From positions 9,995,482 to 10,059,481 of the forward strand of contig NC_049981.1 of assembly GCF_000003815.2 (NCBI RefSeq): a stretch of 64,000 nucleotides of DNA. Reading direction: 5' to 3'. The notes below the pieces were generated by a model. That model searched no databases, was not told the origin of the DNA, and worked only from the letters and a program-made list of their open reading frames with translations. This DNA is from Branchiostoma floridae (taxonomy: Eukaryota; Chordata; Leptocardii; Amphioxiformes; Branchiostomatidae). Position numbers and translations under genes: made by a program. This document shows, piece after piece, positions 1-16,734 of this stretch (position 1 is the first letter of the stretch; every line of letters starts with the position of its first letter).

Positions 1-330
1 CCATTGTATCAATGGTAGACTCTGAAAAAAAACTGTTCATACATTTTGTCTGTTTCATTCACAACTTGTTGTCTGGTGGCGATGAATTATATAAGACCCA
101 AAGACAGTGGGTAAATGTGTTTATCGCCCGTTTTGTTTCCCTTGCCATTGAATCAATAGGGAATCTTGATAAACAATATTAGATGCAGTTTGTCTGTTCC
201 CGTCACAGTGTGTTGTCTAAAGATGACTGAAGCCAAAAATGTTGGGAATCCATGGCCTTTTTTGTTTCCCTGTCAACGGTAATTTCTGATAAACAATGAA
301 CAGTGTCTGACGCAGTCTGCTCCATTCAAG
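1..330. repeat. Degenerate ~145-bp tandem repeat, non-coding
   Basis: Two clear units start near 1 and 144 (both open with CCATTG.ATCAAT and later share a TTTGTCTGTT ... TTGTTGTCT stretch). A third, weaker partial unit starts near 270. No convincing coding sequence is seen from 1 to 660; the short open frames there lack any recognisable protein character. This lies downstream of the minus-strand GFUS gene. Confidence 0.55.
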
Positions 331-662
331 ACTACACTCTTTAAGTCCCTGTCAAAGACTACAATTTAAACCGTGATTTCTGTATGCCGATTTTAGAAGA
401 AACCCAGAAAACGTTCAAAGTCCATACGAATTTTGTAGCCATTGACAACCATTGTTTCAAAATTCAAAAACATCATACGTATGTTATATTGTGTAGCATT
501 CAACGTAAGACTAAAGTGTTTTGTCTATATGTGCCCTTTCTAAGACCGCACATACACGTGTCTTGTAAGTCAAAATCCTCAGTGTATATTTACTATCTAT
601 TACATCATCTATCAAAATAATGGATTCTTGAAACATGAATCATTTTGAGTGTGTAGATAATC

Positions 663-668
663 TTTATT
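663..668 (-). other. Polyadenylation signal of the GFUS gene
   Basis: AATAAA on the minus strand, about 490 bases downstream of the GFUS stop codon at 1154. It is the first such signal met after the stop, so the 3' UTR is inferred to be about 0.5 kb. Confidence 0.55.
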
Positions 669-1153
669 GACAAAATCAGTTTCTCCATAGAAGAAGATAA
701 GATGATAATCCCATGTCCATAATAGGCATTCCTTCCTGCTACAAAACAACAGTAAATCACAAAGATTTACTACTACTTAAAACTTCCAAGACATTTAGTA
801 TGCATTGCTTACTTTTAATTTGCAATTCCACATCTGGAATCTACGCAGTGTGCAAACTTTTTTACTTCATATTTCAAAATTAACCTTCGGAAATCTTATC
901 ATGTACCTTGAACATACCTTACAGACCCACTCTCGTTCACAAATCTATGAGCATGAATATGAATACTCGTTTTCAAACAAATTTCAGAGGACAGCATGCC
1001 AAAATAAACACAATATGTTCTACATCAAATGTTTCCCAGGTATAGGAGTTAATATAGTCTGTATCAGACTCTGTGCGTTGCTGGAAAAAAGTTACATTTT
1101 CAACAGCCTATAGAAGTCTGATAGAGACTAGCGATGGTTGGGGACTTGATGAT

Positions 1154-5834
<4,681 letters not shown>

Positions 5835-7179
5835 GTTTGTCCTGAACATTCCATACACACAAATAGATAATGAGATATCAAAACCGGAATTTCTGTTGCA
5901 GTGCCTAAGAAAGTCGCCAGGGGCTAATTATCTAGCTACTTCTAAATAGCAAATATCAAGACAATCAATTTATGCATTCTGGAGTTGTCGTGTTCAAAGA
6001 CACACACACGCAGACAGACAGACACACACATACACACGCATACATGCACACACAGACACACAGACAGACTCGCGCACGCGTATGCACGCATACAAACACA
6101 GAAAAACGCTTCTAAAATATAATCTTCTTGGCGAAGATACTGGTAAGTGGTAATAGTATATAATAATTATCAATCACAAGAAATTTTTGCCTTTCACATT
6201 GTATTGTCTATAGTGCACATAAAAGTTAAGAGCTAGCAACCTCTGCTCTAATACTATGAGCCACTAGGCAAACCAACGAAGTGATCGACTTCGATTGCAT
6301 CGAAAACGTGACGAAATACAGCTACACCCACACGCAAGGCCGGGACGGTGTAGCCCTGAATCAGAATCACACACTGTAAGCTTTCTTTTGTGTGTTGGCC
6401 TCGGGCGTAATGATTAAACGGGTGTCTCACATACGTATACGTATATGCCCAGTAATATATCCCCTTTACAAGATTACCAACTCAAAAACAATTCACGGGC
6501 TGACACAGGGATTTCTGTCGGGTATTACAAGCACTAGCCACCGCCTGGGTTCGATCGTTCACGCTCTCGGTGGTTTTTGCGGAGGTAGACTTTTAGTTAA
6601 CATTGCTCGCGCATATAACTCTGTCCCGCTGTTACGGAATAAAAGTTTCGTGGCTGTTCGTTGGTCTCCGAAGCTTGAATACAGGATACCTCGTGTCTGA
6701 GGATGAAAGGTAAGGCTTCCTTTTAGGGAATGGGGGGGGGGGGGGGGGTTGGGGCTACAACCTGTCGCTAGTTTTGTCAGTATACGTATATCACCATTTC
6801 ATCGCTTCCTCCTAAATTTTGACAGACCGCTCAAATTATGTTATAGTTCTTATACGTATAGTTACTGACCTTTTTACACTTTGAGTGTTTTGTTATCAGT
6901 TAGGTTTTTCTTTTACATTTGTACCAAATTCTAATTATGAATTCAAGGATTTTGTAAGGTAATAAGTCACACAAGCTCGAAGTGCGATCGCCGTCTTTTG
7001 GAATAGGGCGGCGAATCCTAAATTTTGGACGGAGCGCTCGACGAAATTCATAAAAAAGAACGACTCTTTTTACGATTTGTGTGTTTTGTTGTATTTTTAG
7101 TCATACTTTAAAAAAGATTGCGTCATGTTCCAGTTATGAAGTCAGTATGGTTTTAATTTACTAAGACAATTCCAATTAG
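5835..7179. other. Intergenic region between divergent GFUS and arylsulfatase genes
   Basis: About 1.3 kb with no coding exon recognised. It holds a CA/CAGA microsatellite (about 5999-6065), a dispersed repeat copy (6232-6410) with the motif GATCGACTTCGATTGCATCG at 6283, and a 17-base G run at 6732-6748. GFUS and the sulfatase are transcribed away from each other, so both promoters should lie here or in upstream 5' UTR exons; no TATA box was recognised. Confidence 0.6.
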
Positions 7180-9193
7180 ATGAAACAAATCATCCTCATT
7201 GTGATATGTCATCGTGTTTTGTTTCTTCACTGCTTTTTTAGGATCGTGTCGAGGATAAGAAAATCAGCCATGGAGACTTCTAGTACACAGTGTCCCTGTG
7301 AGAAGGCCAGAAAACCCCACATAGTTTTTATCCTAGCAGACGACTATGGGTGGAATGACATTGGTTACCATTCATCGCTTATTCAAACACCCAACCTAGA
7401 CAGGTAAGGTACTCTCTGTTCTTTGTTTGATTCTTTTTGTCTGTATCAAATGCATATGACCTTGAGTACGTGTTTGTGTGCGCGCGGTGTACGTGCGCGC
7501 GTGTGTTTGTGCGTTTGTATGCGGTGTAAGCCCGCGCATGCGCATGTATTGGTAGTCTAGTGACCTTGCTATTCTCCTTGTCAGAAAACGTGGTTAACTC
7601 GGGTATTTTTTAAATCATTTAAACACAGGCTGGCGCAAGAGGGAGTTAAGTTGGAGAACTACTACATACAGCCAATCTGCAGCCCTTCAAGGGCCCAACT
7701 GATGACCGGCAGATATCAGGTCAGACAATTGTCAATGTCTTAGGCCATCTGGATTCAATTAAATGGGTGATGTCACTGTGAACGTCAATTTTCGCTCGCC
7801 CTCTTAGAATTGTTTTAAGCCGTACAGATTTTTCCGATAAATAAATGTTGTTGACATGCATATGCTCGTATGTATATGTCGCAGATTCGTTATTTCTCAA
7901 GTATCTCGAGATTTTTTATGGCATCTCAAGATTGTTTAAAATAACTCAATACTAAAGCCAACATATCTCAAGATGAAGTCAATAAATCTTAAGATTTTAC
8001 ACAAATCTCAAGATTTTTTGAAAAGATCTCAAGATTTTTCGAATTTCCCGCTGTTGATCATTATGATCCGTTAAGTATACGTACAAGACAAGATTAAAAA
8101 GAAAAAGATATGAGATATGCAAGTTAAAGCTGTAAAGGCTACAAGCCTTAGTCCAAAGTCCTCCGCTAAGTCCAACATTAATCTGATCAATGTTGCACGC
8201 TGTCCACAGATTCGTTATGGGATGCAGCACAGTGTTCTTATGAGCGACCGGCCACACGGACTGCCCCTGGGTGAGGTCACTCTTCCCCAGGTCCTGAAGG
8301 AAAGCGGGTACGCTACACACATTGTAGGGAAGTGGCATCTCGGACACTTCAAGAAGGAGTATCTACCGACGTGGAGGGGCTTTGACACATTTTTCGGTAA
8401 GGATATCTGATTTTGCGCTAATACCACCATTCAACATGGAGTACGATATTTACGTCATAGTCACGTGACTCATGTGGTTATAACGTACTATTGTCCGCCA
8501 TGTTGGATGGTTGATCCTAGAAGCGGCCTGGTATATTTGGATTTGATTACGTAATAGAAAAAAAAACTAGGCACAATGGGATTAACAATCCAAGTCAACA
8601 GGCCTTCTCTAAATTCGTCTTAGTAATAAAATATGCATAAAGAATACTTCAAAATTTTATGGTTAGCTGAGAAATTGGTATCCGTACACAAAATTTTCAA
8701 ACTTTAATTGGTAGGCGTAATGGAACTTATCATTTCCGTTCAGACAGTTTGTTGGTTGGCTGGTCTGTATGTGCACGTACAATTGATACTATAAATGGAT
8801 ATTTTGATATTTGTTTTAATTACCGCAAGGTTCAGGTTTGGGCCCCCTAGCGACCTTTTCTGGTACGGAGGTTGACTGTATGTTTTGATTCAGGTTTCCT
8901 TGGAGGCGGAGAGGACTACTTCACGCATAGAATACCCAACGAAATAGTGGAGACTCCGGAAACGTACAGAGCCTTTGACTTCTGGGACGGGTCGAAACCG
9001 TGCTTGAGTGAAAATGGATCATACTCAACTCACGTGTTTGCTAGAAAATCCATTGAACTCATTTCTCGCCACGACAAAGATAAGGTAATGATTTTGAGTT
9101 CATCGACGCACATATAGCAGACATAAGCTTGGATTTATTACCACCATAAAAGTTGGGGGTATTGTTACGGATATACATCTCTCTCTATTTCCA

Positions 9194-9228
<35 letters not shown>

Positions 9229-10748
9229 TTCCATCTTTCTCTCTCTCTCTCTCTCTCTCTCTATAGCTCTACCCCCTCTTTGTCCCGGATTGTTTACGGA
9301 TATTTTTAGTCAACATAGCTTCAATTTTTGCATAAGTTAAGAGTTTTTTTATGGAATCTGATGATATTTGGCATGTGCGTGTTGGGAGGTCAAATGACAA
9401 AACTTGATATATGTTCTTGAGTGTAAATCTTTTGATTTTGATTGCAGACTTTACTTTAATCTTGAATGTAAAACTTTAACCTTGAGTGGAAATTCAATCT
9501 TGAATGTAGTACATTATATCTAATATTCTTCAGTGCATAATAGACTATTCGCATCTATATGTTATTCCTTACAAATTCTAAAAGACTGAATCGCCATCCT
9601 TTACACCTTGTTGTCACAGCCGATGTTCCTGTACCTTCCGTTCCAAGCTGTCCACGCCCCCTTGGAGGCTCCGGAAGAGTACATCAACAAGTACGCGCAC
9701 ATCAGGAGCAAAAACATGAGGACGTACGCCGGCGTGACGACAGCCATGGACGAGGCAGTGGGGAATATAACCCGTGCTCTGAAGGACCATGGGATGTGGG
9801 AGAACACCGTGCTGATATTTTCTACTGGTAAGTGTTGTTGTGTTTTTACCTCACGGTCAAAAGGGAGGTTTGGGCAAGTATGTTTATCTGTTTGTGAAAA
9901 GCGGTTTGTGTTCGTACTTCGAACTCGGCATTGGAATGCTTTGCCCGGGACACTAACAGGTTGTCATAGGACAAAGAGTCACAGAAAGGTGATAAGACAA
10001 ATGATATGGATGTCTCTGACAAAAAACACGCATGCAGTGTAAAAAAGCTACCCGAACCTGGACTCATTCATTCATGACCACAGTGTACCTATTCGTGACC
10101 ATGACGTACAAACCCGGAGTTATGCTGCAGTGCCGAAAAAACCTCTAGAGGAAATAATCGAGATTCGCCTTTGTTTTCTTAAACTTATCAAATATCATAA
10201 CGATCCATAATGTCACAACTTATGTGCATTTGTCTGTACGCCTGTGTGTGTTTCTGGATATTTATGGTTAGCATAAAATGAAGTTTAATTGTACCCCCCC
10301 CCCCTAGTGTTTGATCTTGGAACTGCTGAAGAACTTAACTTTTTTTTGACGTTTTTCTTGTCCTGGAATTGCTGTGTCTTGACATGTTTTTGTCTCTTGA
10401 ACACAGACAACGGGGCGAGTAAAGCCGGCAGCAACTGGCCCCTCCGAGGCTTCAAGAACACCCTGTGGGAGGGGGGCGTCCGGGGTGTTGGCTTTGTCAG
10501 CAGTCCGCTGCTGAAGGTAAAGCAAAGGATATCTGACGCGCTGCTGCACATCTCCGACTGGTTCCCGACCATCGTAAGGATTGCAGGTGGTTCAACCTTC
10601 GGAACGAAACCTCTGGATGGATATGATGTCTGGGATACTATCAGGTATGTCATTAAACTTTTGGTATGGATGGCAATGGTTGTGTTGGGGTTCATGTTCA
10701 TCAACCAATGGTTAACACACACACACCTTGCACGCACGCACACACGCA

Positions 10749-10837
<89 letters not shown>

Positions 10838-12004
10838 ATGAAACATCAAATAACCGATTACTAAGTTATGGTAAGACAGCATTTGTTAACACACGGTGAA
10901 GGACCAAAACATTTTATGACTAATCACTACATTAGAATGTACTAGTAGTTGGAAGAAGAATATCATTTTCAGGCCTGTAATAACGTTCTCACATTCATCT
11001 CTCTATTCAATTCCAGTGAGGGCACCCCTTCTCCTAGAACTGAAATTCTGCACAACATCGATCCATTGATCGCGGCAACCAACTCCGATGCCTCCAAGAT
11101 CCACGGCCACAGCACGTTCAACACCTCAGTGAAGGCAGCCATCCGGGTGGGGGACTGGAAACTGTTAACAGGAAATCCAGGTAAGCAGCAAAGGAAGAAT
11201 ATCCCAATGTTGTAAAGCAGGCTCCGCCCCTGAATCGTCACCAAAAACATTTTCGTTGTTTTCTATAGCTAGATTTGTCGCACTTAAGGTTTTTTTTTAC
11301 AATAAATGTGTTCGGTCATCAATATTAGACAGGAATGACAAATTATAGACCACTTCTAGGATGAAACATAAATGGTATCAAGACCACAATTGATACAACG
11401 TAACCAGAAGTTTCAATTGCATAAATATAAATATCTGCATAAAGCTTGAAATATATAAATTACAATCAAATATATAATGTTTACCCACACATATTCTAGC
11501 TCTTGTGCAATCACATCCATATATTTAATGACCAGCCCCTCCAGCTCTGTCCTGCCTCTTGCTACACAGTATAATCGCACGCCACAGGGTATCTGATACT
11601 TAACTAGTAACCATGATAACAGCTGTCTAGCTCATGTCATTATCCATGTTTGTTTGAAATAGAAGAAGAAATGGAGCAAAAATATACTAGCATTTCACTT
11701 CCATTATGGTAAACATGAATATTGATTTGTATCTATAGGAAACGGGGACTGGCAACTTCAAACCTTCGATGGCAAGATCAAAGAAAAGTCGACCGGGGTG
11801 CGCGGCAAGCAGCTGTGGCTCTTCAACATCCGCAATGACCCGCAGGAACGAAAGGACGTCTCTGACGAGTATCCAGAAGTTGTGCAAAGACTTCTCACAA
11901 AGCTATCCGCGTATAACCAGACGGCGGTGCCCGTGTACTGGCCGGATATAGACCCACGGTCAAACCCAGCCCTGCACGGAGATCTGGTTGGACCGTGGAT
12001 GTAA
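7180..12004 (+). CDS. Arylsulfatase B-like sulfatase (N-acetylgalactosamine-4-sulfatase type)
   Basis: Eight exons with consistent phases: 7180-7403, 7629-7719, 8210-8396, 8894-9084, 9620-9827, 10407-10644, 11017-11180 and 11739-12004; 522 residues (human ARSB 533). Sulfatases remove sulfate esters; ARSB acts on GalNAc-4-sulfate of dermatan/chondroitin sulfate in lysosomes. Seen: a hydrophobic start ([17 protein letters not shown]) that could be a signal peptide; DDYGWND with metal-binding Asp54/Asp55; signature [12 protein letters not shown] with Cys92, the residue converted to formylglycine; GKWHLGH; Asp301-Asn302 in the DNG motif; and a C-terminal WDI-rich end. These positions differ by one from human ARSB, which supports the ATG at 7180, although an internal Met at residue 31 after an acceptor-like TTTTTTAG is an alternative. 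Animals carry several ARSB/I/J paralogues, so the exact substrate is uncertain. Confidence 0.93.
7905..8042. repeat. Short AT-rich repeat built on ATCTCAAGATTTTT
   Basis: At least six imperfect copies of (A)TCTCAAGATT at irregular 15-30-base spacing, in the sulfatase intron before exon 3. Each ATCTCAAGAT is itself close to palindromic. No function is visible. Confidence 0.6.
8430..8525. repeat. Foldback-type repeat around a CACGTG core
   Basis: The outer arms CCATTCAACATGG and CCATGTTGGATGG are near inverted repeats around TTACGTCATAGTCACGTGACTCATGTGG. A related sequence (ACATGGCGGACAA, GTCACGTGA) occurs at 43065-43170, so this is likely an old non-autonomous element. Confidence 0.5.
9181..9262. 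repeat. CT microsatellite
   Basis: (CT)n runs interrupted twice by the block ATTTCCATCTTT, in the intron between sulfatase exons 4 and 5. Confidence 0.9.
10722..10834. repeat. CA microsatellite
   Basis: Long (CA)n tract with few interruptions in the intron after sulfatase exon 6. Open frames of His-Thr or Val-Cys repeats crossing it are artefacts of the microsatellite. Confidence 0.95.
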
Positions 12005-12230
12005 TGTCTGCTTATGACTCAAAAACTTGAATCTAAAGACCGTTAAAACGGTTACTCTATTTGAAATCACCACTGGGTCTATAGACTAGAACACTTGTTT
12101 AAGAAATGGACCTATAACAACTTTTTATGAAACTTTTTATTAAACTTTGTTATTCGCGCGCCGCATCAGGTTTTTTTTTTTAATTCCCAGAGGGTGTCAT
12201 CAATGTAATCAAATAATTATTATATAAAAT

Positions 12231-12236
12231 AATAAA
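12231..12236 (+). other. Polyadenylation signal of the sulfatase gene
   Basis: AATAAA about 230 bases after the sulfatase stop codon; the first canonical signal downstream. Confidence 0.5.
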
Positions 12237-12506
12237 TGGCCTAACTTGCGTCAAGCGTTGTCAGGAAAACTGTATGCAGCAATAGGCTGAGATTAACCGA
12301 TCTAATTACTTGAGAAGCTAAGTAGAATACTGAATACTTTTCGATGCGCAGGACTAATGTTTTTTAAAGGTAAAGTGACATGCACTTTGTACTGTATGAA
12401 ATCAAGACCAAACAGAAAATAGCACTACCTCATGTTCGTGTTATGGGTTCACACGTGCGTATGAGGTCCGTGTGGAATTCATAGCCCCTACCAAGTTCCT
12501 CAGGTC

Positions 12507-12652
12507 GCTGGGAAACAATAGAAATTGGATAGATATAGACAGATAAAATGCCAGCGGAGTCAGCTGGTCGCAAACCATACTCCTCGACCAGCTAGCTCCT
12601 CTGGCATGCCATCTGTCTATCTGTGTCCTATTTCTATAATTTTTCCAGTGAC
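12507..12652. mobile_element. MITE-like inverted-repeat element (family GCTGGGAA)
   Basis: Arms of about 55 bases: GCTGGGAAACAATAGAAAT ... GACAGATAAAATGCCAGCGGAG at the left pairs with CTCCTCTGGCATGCCATCTGTC ... ATTTCTATAATTTTTCCAGT at the right. A second member of the family lies at 46612-46772. No coding capacity. Confidence 0.65.
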
Positions 12653-12769
12653 CTGTGGAGCCTGGTAGAGGCTAATACTTACATACGGACCTTATACGGA
12701 CAAATGAATTTACGAGTACGCATATTCAAGTCCGCATGAGTTCCATATTTACATGGTGACTTCAAGTTG

Positions 12770-12835
12770 GTGTGTTACGCCGAAGGGCGGTTATACCGGC
12801 TATATAGATACAGATACAGATGTTTGCGGTCGAAA
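12770..12835 (+). repeat. SINE 3'-tail fragment
   Basis: The block TGTGTTACGCCGAAGGGCGG followed by short AGATAC iterations resembles the 3' ends of the SINE copies near 47310 (CCGTTACGCCATTGAG) and 57210 (TGTGTTGTGCCATAAGG), and a fragment at 25180. This is inferred to be the tail of a truncated SINE. Confidence 0.45.
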
Positions 12836-13448
12836 AAAATCGCAATCGGGTGACCACTACCAAAGCCCTGACAAATAGTCGACGAGCTTCGGCCGTATTT
12901 GTTGATCGATAGAATTTTTATATATGTGTTCTTGTATGTCATTATTTGTATTGACAAAAATAAATTTGGCATTGAAAAGGATCTTAAACTTTGAAATGAG
13001 TTAATTGCTGTCTTGAAAAGAAAATATTAGTTAAGACGAAAGATTATACTGTCAAATACTTACTAAGAAAAACCAAGTGATAGAAACGTAAGTCAAGCGA
13101 GCATACTCTATCTGAATATAGAAATATCATCATGTTTAAAAAAACACTTCACCCTCTGTACAGAGATAGATAGACAAAGAGAGAAAGACTAAGGAAAGGG
13201 AAAGAGAAGTGTGAGGGAGGGGATCTTTTTTCATCCTAAAAGCGGCAAAATACGACATGCACCATGCTAGTATACTATTCTACTCATGAAAATAAGATAT
13301 TGCACGACAGGTGCAATATTGTTAGTGGGAATTTTCTCTGTAGCTCAATTGGTAGCAGCCTCACAGTTGAGCCCCTCTTTCCAATTAATTGGTACGAAGG
13401 AGACCCGGTTCTAATCCTGGGTAGGGCATCTTGGTTGGGGCTGCACCC

Positions 13449-13616
13449 TAGCCTCTACCAGGCTTCGTGGATCGGTGGTCTAATTGTAGAAAGTGGACAA
13501 ATAGAGTCTATAGTACGCTAGGGGAGTTAGCCGGCCGGAAGAGTACGTTTCCTCACCACTCTCCGTGGTGAGGATAATGATTCTACCGATCCACGGAGCC
13601 TGGTAGAGGCTAGCTA
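13449..13616. mobile_element. 168-bp MITE with 9-bp target-site duplication
   Basis: It begins TAGCCTCTACCAGGC and ends in the inverted counterpart GCCTGGTAGAGGCTA plus GCTA; arms of about 40 bases also share GGATCGGT. It is flanked by the direct repeat GCTGCACCC at 13440-13448 and 13617-13625. The TSD length suggests a Mutator-like transposase mobilised it (inference). No ORF. Confidence 0.75.
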
Positions 13617-13713
13617 GCTGCACCCATCTTTTAAATTGGGAAGGGACGTTATGTGGGGTCCCGTATTCGAGGAGGTCCCTCGAGCACGTTAAAGGGGAAG
13701 GGCTAGCAACCCT

Positions 13714-13913
13714 ACTCTCCAAGCAAAGCTTAGGCCCGGCTGTCCTTTTAACGTTTTTTTTATAGTCGTTTTTATGGGGCTTTCTATTTTGTATAGTATC
13801 TTGCTGTGTCTAAACCTTACTTTTGACAAGATACAATACAAAATAGAAAACCCCATAAAAACGACTAAAAAACGTTAGAAAATAGCCAAAGCCTAACGTC
13901 TGCTTGGAGAGAA
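13714..13913. mobile_element. 200-bp MITE with 10-bp target-site duplication and long palindromic interior
   Basis: Ends are CTCTCCAAGCA and TGCTTGGAGAG. The interior arms (about 13752-13803 and 13824-13876) are an almost perfect inverted repeat around a loop of about 20 bases. It is flanked by TAGCAACCCT at 13704-13713 and 13914-13923. The 9-10-bp TSD again points to a Mutator-like mobiliser. A transcript would fold into one long hairpin. Confidence 0.8.
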
Positions 13914-14170
13914 TAGCAACCCTCTCTGTGAAAATGTACCCTGCTACGGAAACAACAATAAAACTTTGCTGCCATATGTGTCACTAGGCACCACAAGGGT
14001 CTGAACGGCGACCTAAAGAAGTGATCGACTTCGATTCCATCGAAAACATGGCATGCAGCTTGTGGTTACACCCAAACGTAAAGCAGGGTTGGGGCATCCT
14101 TGAATTAAAGTCACACAGTGTGACATTTCTTTTGTGCGTTTGCCTCTGGGGCGTAGTAATTATCGTGATC

Positions 14171-16490
14171 ACCGACTCGGCACTACATTCCATTTGTTTT
14201 GTGCAGTTTGACATTTGACACCACAAAGTTGTTCAACAAGTACAAGTAATTACCAATGCGTCACTCTGCGTTGTTATACTGTCTTTTGGTAGAGAGTGGC
14301 CTCGACAAGATTATACTCTGAGAGGTAGAGGGAGGGGGGTAATTGTTATCTAATTATACAATTCTTTATTGACACGACAAAAGTACAGCGACTTTCGTAA
14401 GGTCTACATATTTCTGACTTAGGGAGATCCTATCTCAGCCTATAACCTTGCAGTGACCTTCGGGTCTTGTTACGTGTGGACCAATGAACATTGAGAAAGA
14501 AAAAAAAACAACTTTATGCCACTTGAAATATCGTCTGTTAGATACTGCCATTTTCAACATGGTGAACGAATGTTCAAAACCTTCTCCACATAGTTTTCAT
14601 GTACTTTTCTCTATTTGCCGATGTGTATTTTTTTTACTATTATACTATATTGTCAGTCAGTCTATACAGACTAGGAGTCAATCCAAAAAATAAAGTACAA
14701 AATGCTCAGAAAAAAATGTTCAATAGTATGGTTAAAATGTTCAAGAAAGAGTTCATTTCAGCTTGGGTGCCTTCCTTCACTACAGTACAGTTTGTTTTTT
14801 TGCTATCGCCAACCTGTAATGAATGCAGATTGACAGTTGACATTACCCAGTGGTGCGTACCTGTCCAACAAGTCACAGATGACAGACTATATTATAGCCG
14901 AGTAATTAGGGGGCCCTTTTCTGGTGAAGAGGATTTCCCGCAGTTACATAGAATCACATATTCATGAATGTCTACGCATTCAATCTTTAGACAAGAAATA
15001 AAATCAACTTTAGATTTCAGGAATTAATCTAACTTCGATATAGTTTATATAATCTATCATATCTAAACCTCTGTCAAACAAAATTTGAGAAATTGCTAGA
15101 GACATTTTGAAAATGTTTGTTTACAGTAATTTACCCTTTAAATTAGACCCGGATTCTATTGAACTTTGACCCAGATGACTGTCCTTGTGTGGGTACCTGT
15201 TCAACAGGTAGAGTGACAGACAACCGCGCATGCGTATCTCCGTCTTGTTAGGCAGCCATTTCTGATGAGGATCGACTTCGATTGCATCGTTTTCTTCAGA
15301 ACCTCCGAGAAATGTCGTAAAATTTTGGAAACATTCTTCGAGCAGTTACAGCGTAGTCAACTGTCAGCACTCAAGGAGTCCGGTAAGTGGCATAACGTAA
15401 CCGATTTCGTAATGTTACAGGTAGTTTCTAAAAATAGTACAAATGGTCTGTTCAAAAATAAAAATGTGGAGAGGGGGATAGAAGGGGCGCGAATCAGATT
15501 TTATCCCTGCCAAATAACTATCTTAGTTCCGATCCAAAGTTACTCAAATCCTCCATAGTTTTCAATGTAAATTCCCAAAACACCTATAGTTCCCAAGTCA
15601 AAATTTCCAAGCCTTCCATAATTCCAAGTTCCCAAACCCTCTTTGTTGCCAATCGAAAATTATCGCCTTTCTCCTTAGTTCTCTATTCAAAATTGCTCAA
15701 ATCCTACCCCAGATGCTTGAACCCACCTACCTCAAATTCTCTCCCCATACCTTTATTTCTTAACAGCCCATTTGCCTAAAGATGAAAGTCATAGAGTTAT
15801 GCATGGGGCGTACACAATGTGAAACCCTGGCAAAGTCTCGCCTTTGGTCAAGTTCTACCTTATTTTAAATTTCAGCAATCGTAGTAGTCTGTTGGGAAGT
15901 ACATAAAGGGGGAGGGGAAATTAGTCGCGTTGAGTTGAACAACAGCAACGATAGACCAATTAATGTACCTAGGTAGACACGTGTTGTACTTTGTGCCTAC
16001 ATGCAGAAAATTTTTCCTTTTAGACTGAATTGTTTATTAAGCATGTAAGCAAAAAGACTAGATAGAGCAAAATTTAAAAGTCTTAAGGATCACATTTCGA
16101 ATTCGCAAACTATTTCTTGCATTATGGCATGACGCATTAATTAACAATTACAAATTTGACAGAATTAATTGACATAGAATTAATTATTTCAAAGTCCTCT
16201 GGAAGCGTTTGCGTATACTAGATTGCTATGTTGTCACATTGCTATATGTGCAAAGCTAGTTCACATTTATCCGCGGGGCAACCTATATACGTTGTTTAAA
16301 AAAAATCGTGGCATTTATTGGGTATCAAGTAGACGGGCGGTGGTTTGGAATGGAAGCATTTTCAATAGATAAAAAGATTTAGAATATTACAATTCATAAC
16401 TTGTTTTTATGACATCAATGGATATAGGTTACCCCGTTAATAAAGGTGAACAATGGTTATACATTTTCATGGTCGTGATGTACGTGTTTG
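14171..16490. other. Intergenic region without recognisable genes
   Basis: No exon with protein similarity is seen. It contains a hairpin-motif copy, GGATCGACTTCGATTGCATCG, starting at 15269, preceded by CCTGTTCAACAGG near 15197; a related TGTCCAACAAGT occurs at 14860. A C/T-rich stretch of loosely repeated CCAAGT/TTCCCAA words spans about 15555-15760. Confidence 0.55.
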
Positions 16491-16539
16491 CTATGAGCAA
16501 GGAGGTTAAAAAACACTTTTTTAACCTCCTTGCTATGAG
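16491..16539. repeat. Short perfect hairpin repeat CTATGAG-CAAGGAGGTTAA
   Basis: CAAGGAGGTTAAAAAA and TTTTTTAACCTCCTTG are perfect inverted arms around a 3-base CAC, flanked on both sides by CTATGAG in direct orientation. The same structure, with the same flanks and a different loop, occurs at 63126-63173. It lies 240 bases upstream of the fucosyltransferase start codon. Confidence 0.75.
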
Positions 16540-16734
16540 TCAGTTGCATTCTGAAATAATGCATGAAAAATAACAATTATGTGTTGTTGTTTTTTCAGAC
16601 GGGCACTACGGTAACGGTAGAGCTGTAGTCTGATCGGCTCTTGTCTGTAAAGACAACTCCCCAGAAAACCTTCGCTCCATCACACACCAAGGTCTCAGTT
16701 GACACCGAACAGTCCCAGATCTCGGCAATCCAAA

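Larger units (their letters stand above)
13334..14170 (+). mobile_element. Composite dispersed repeat with a tRNA-like head, host to two nested MITEs
   Basis: The head contains TAGCTCAATTGG at 13342, a good pol III A box, and GGTTCTAATCC at 13408, one base off a B box, as in tRNA-derived SINEs. With the two insertions at 13449-13616 and 13714-13913 removed, the rest continues through GAGCACGTTAAAGGGGAAG, CACTAGGCACCACAAGGG and the motif GATCGACTTCGATTCCATCG (14023) to about 14170. Parts recur at 1697-1932 and 6232-6410. A functional tRNA is excluded because no cloverleaf acceptor stem closes the head. Confidence 0.6.

Noticed and set aside
10285-10864. Open frames of 182 and 191 codons on both strands
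   Set aside because: They cross the CA microsatellite and sulfatase exon 6; the low-complexity Cys-Val and His-Thr parts are microsatellite translation.
13334-13420. Possible tRNA gene (A box and B box present)
   Set aside because: No acceptor stem or anticodon arm can be closed, and the sequence continues as a dispersed repeat; it is a SINE-type head.
14599-14967. 122-codon plus-strand frame
   Set aside because: AT-rich composition, no domain, overlaps repeat-like words shared with 15180-15290.
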